Shown in pieces: positions 62,157 to 64,000 of a stretch of DNA of 64,000 bases. Location: positions 1,736,001-1,800,000 of the forward strand of contig NZ_MWQN01000001.1 in the NCBI RefSeq assembly GCF_002024165.1, in the 5' to 3' direction. The DNA comes from Embleya scabrispora (lineage in GTDB: Bacteria; Actinomycetota; Actinomycetes; Streptomycetales; Streptomycetaceae). Below the pieces are notes generated by a model. It was not told the DNA's origin and ran no database searches. It saw nothing but the letters and a program-made list of their open reading frames with translations. Every line of letters starts with the position of its first letter. Positions within the stretch are counted from its first letter, which is position 1. The position numbers were made by a program, and so were the translations under genes.

Positions 62157-63998
62157 ATGACGATCGTGGGCGGATTCGTCGCCAAGGAACGCCACACGCC
62201 GCTGCCGGTACCCGTGTTCGCCGAGTTGCATGAGGAACTGCCCGTATGGTCGATGCCCGACGGGCCGATGCCCGCAGGCCGAATCGCACGTTCGCCGCGG
62301 CGGGTGGTGTGTGTGATGGGCGACTGCGGAGCAGACCAGGACGCCCTGACCACCATGGCGGTACGGGGTGTACACCCCACGGACCTCACTCGATGGCCCG
62401 GCGCCTACTCGTTGATCGAGATCACCGAGACCGCGACGACGGTCCACGCAGACCTCGCCGCAGCGGTACCGATCTACTGGACGGTCGTCGCGTCCGGGCT
62501 CGCGTGGTCCACCTCGGCGCGAGTCCTGGCCGGATTGACCCGTGCCGGAGTCGACCACACATGGTTGGCGATCCGCATCCTCACCCCTGCACTCCCGGAC
62601 GCCCTGGCAACCCGCACGGCGTTCGCCGGCGTGCACCGCGTACCCGCCGGCCACCGGGTCGACTTGGCACCCACGGGCACGAGCACGCAGGTGCCCGTAT
62701 GGAGCGCGGACCCCACGGCCACTTACGCCGAGGCGGCATCGCGACTCGGCCGGGCCCTGACGGCCTCCGTCACCCTGCGAGTCCTGACAGAGAACGGTCG
62801 ACCCACGGCCGATCTCAGCGGCGGCTTCGACTCTGTCGCCCTGACCAGGATCGGCGCGAGGGCCCTCGCCGAACGAAACCGCACCATCGGCGCCATCACC
62901 GTCCACCACAAGGACGCCGCAACCGGCGGCGACCTGGACTACGTCCCCGATGCCGCGCACCATCCCGCCATCAGGCACCACATGCTCGCGCTCGACGATC
63001 GCCACCAGCCCTACACCGACGTACACGCAGTGCTGCCCGCAACCGACGAGGCGCCGCCCGCCGCAGTGGGACACGTCTACTTCACCCACCAACTCATCAC
63101 AGCCCGAGACGTATTCGACACCACCGCACACCTGACCGGCGACGGCGGGGACACCCTGCTGTGCCCGCCGCTGGTGTACCTCGCCGATCTCCTCCGCACC
63201 GGGCACCGCCGCAGCGCGGTGGTGCACGCCCTGGGCTGGGCCCACCTGCACGGCGCCCACCCGCGCCGGGTGCTGCGGCAGGCCCGGACGGCGGGTCGCA
63301 CCTCGCGCTCCCTCTCGCTGCGACGCGTGGCAGACGTGCTCACCGGGGACGCCGACGTGCCCGGCGGCATCGCCCTGCTGCCCGTCGAATGTCCTCCGAC
63401 GTGGGCGACCCGGGACGCCTGCGGCCTTGCCGCAGACGCCTACCTCGACGCGGCACGGGCCGCGCGGTATGAACCCTCGCTCGCCGACCGGGGGAATGCG
63501 GTCACGTGGCAGCAGATCGGCGAGATCGGCCGCACAGCCGCCGCAGACGCCCATCTCGCCTTCGCCCTCACCGGGGTTCGTCTGCACAATCCGTTCGTCG
63601 ACTCCGCCGTGGTCGCTGCGGCGCTCGCGTGTCCGTCCCGTCAACGCACACGGCCCGACGCCTACAAACCCCTCCTGCTCGAGGCAATGCCCGGCCTTCT
63701 GCCGCCGTCGATCAGCGCACGGAAAACCAAGGGACAGTCAACCGATGACCACATCCGCGGCCTTCGCACGCATCTGGACGAAGTCCTGAACCTGGCCGAC
63801 GGCCACCTCGCCGAACTCGCCCTCCTGGACGTCGACATGCTCGGAATCGCTGTGCGCCACACGGCAGCCGGAATCGGATCCGACCGCATCGAACCCGTCA
63901 TCGCCGGCGAGATGTGGCTCCGGGCCCATCACGCAGCCCGCGTACCGACCTGGCACAACCTCCCCTCACCCGATCCGGCACCTCCGGGAACAGCGTGA
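62157..63998 (+). CDS. Asparagine-synthetase-like lasso macrolactam cyclase (C protein)
   Basis: A 613-aa asparagine-synthetase-like protein. The N-terminal glutaminase-like domain (about 1-200) starts MTIVGGF and has no catalytic N-terminal cysteine. The ATP-pyrophosphatase domain carries the P-loop LSGGFDSVAL near 220 and LTGDGGDTLL near 325. Lasso cyclases adenylate the Glu/Asp side chain of the precursor and close the ring on Gly1. The ATG at 62157 follows AAGGGAG. The last bases read GTGAAT, overlapping the stop, as if the next gene (protease or RRE protein) starts at 63995 and runs out of the window. Confidence 0.9.
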   Translation: MTIVGGFVAKERHTPLPVPVFAELHEELPVWSMPDGPMPAGRIARSPRRVVCVMGDCGADQDALTTMAVRGVHPTDLTRWPGAYSLIEITETATTVHADLAAAVPIYWTVVASGLAWSTSARVLAGLTRAGVDHTWLAIRILTPALPDALATRTAFAGVHRVPAGHRVDLAPTGTSTQVPVWSADPTATYAEAASRLGRALTASVTLRVLTENGRPTADLSGGFDSVALTRIGARALAERNRTIGAITVHHKDAATGGDLDYVPDAAHHPAIRHHMLALDDRHQPYTDVHAVLPATDEAPPAAVGHVYFTHQLITARDVFDTTAHLTGDGGDTLLCPPLVYLADLLRTGHRRSAVVHALGWAHLHGAHPRRVLRQARTAGRTSRSLSLRRVADVLTGDADVPGGIALLPVECPPTWATRDACGLAADAYLDAARAARYEPSLADRGNAVTWQQIGEIGRTAAADAHLAFALTGVRLHNPFVDSAVVAAALACPSRQRTRPDAYKPLLLEAMPGLLPPSISARKTKGQSTDDHIRGLRTHLDEVLNLADGHLAELALLDVDMLGIAVRHTAAGIGSDRIEPVIAGEMWLRAHHAARVPTWHNLPSPDPAPPGTA

Positions 63999-64000
63999 AT

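Noticed and set aside
1-64000. tRNA, rRNA or transposase genes
   Set aside because: None found: no cloverleaf-like arms ending in CCA, no rRNA signatures and no transposase motifs recognised on either strand.

Overview
The window reads as chromosome of a high-GC, multicellular-type actinomycete. Several signs point to Streptomycetales: strong third-position GC bias, many GTG/TTG starts, stop-start overlaps, secreted Tat/Sec and lipoprotein genes, a stand-alone CspA, a DUF779/aldehyde-dehydrogenase pair and a KstR-type regulator. The genus cannot be proved from the sequence; an Embleya/Yinghuangia/Streptomyces relative is only a guess. No rRNA, tRNA, CRISPR or IS element was seen.

Layout. 0-4.1 kb: a truncated glycosyltransferase, then a small KstR-like regulon (kstR, ferredoxin, aldehyde dehydrogenase, MBL-fold hydrolase) with KstR-box palindromes. 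4.2-19.9 kb: mixed chromosomal genes (secreted alpha/alpha-toroid protein, DUF779-ExaC-like dehydrogenase, Mrr-like membrane protein, SDR, GNAT, serine hydrolase, thioredoxin, PrsW pair, TerB, L,D-transpeptidase). Two broken genes lie here: a PIN toxin remnant and a frameshifted Ser/Thr kinase. 20-28 kb: DEAD-box helicase, CspA, rhomboid-like protein, a Ser/Thr kinase fused to repeats, and membrane proteins. 27.9-34.3 kb: a sugar locus (AraC regulator, ABC permeases, binding lipoprotein, divergent GH35 beta-galactosidase).

34.3-53.9 kb is the main biosynthetic locus. Seven genes run as one unit with 4-8 nt stop-start overlaps, bracketed by two related LysR regulators. The two synthases are of the iterative PUFA / heterocyst-glycolipid (hglE, Pfa) type. 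The first (2534 aa) has two nitronate-monooxygenase/PfaD-like barrels, then KS, a 16-residue tandem-repeat linker, AT, ACP and KR. The second (1503 aa) has KS, AT, hot-dog DH and a degenerate phosphopantetheinyl-transferase-like end. They are followed by a free ACP, an alpha/beta hydrolase, a GT-B glycosyltransferase, a membrane-associated methyltransferase and a galactokinase-like protein that has lost its sugar-binding signature. I infer a reduced, released, glycosylated and methylated lipid or polyketide; the product is unknown.

54.1-60.4 kb: two divergent secreted proteins whose ends carry a 260-bp inverted repeat differing at one base, then an MFS transporter, a TolB-like protein and an SDR. 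60.4 kb to the end: an XRE regulator diverges from a lasso-peptide locus. Its 47-residue precursor has the predicted core GGTASGSENKRKVYSSTIG, which resembles the acetylated lasso peptide albusnodin. An asparagine-synthetase-like macrolactam cyclase follows, and the window stops just as the next coupled gene begins.
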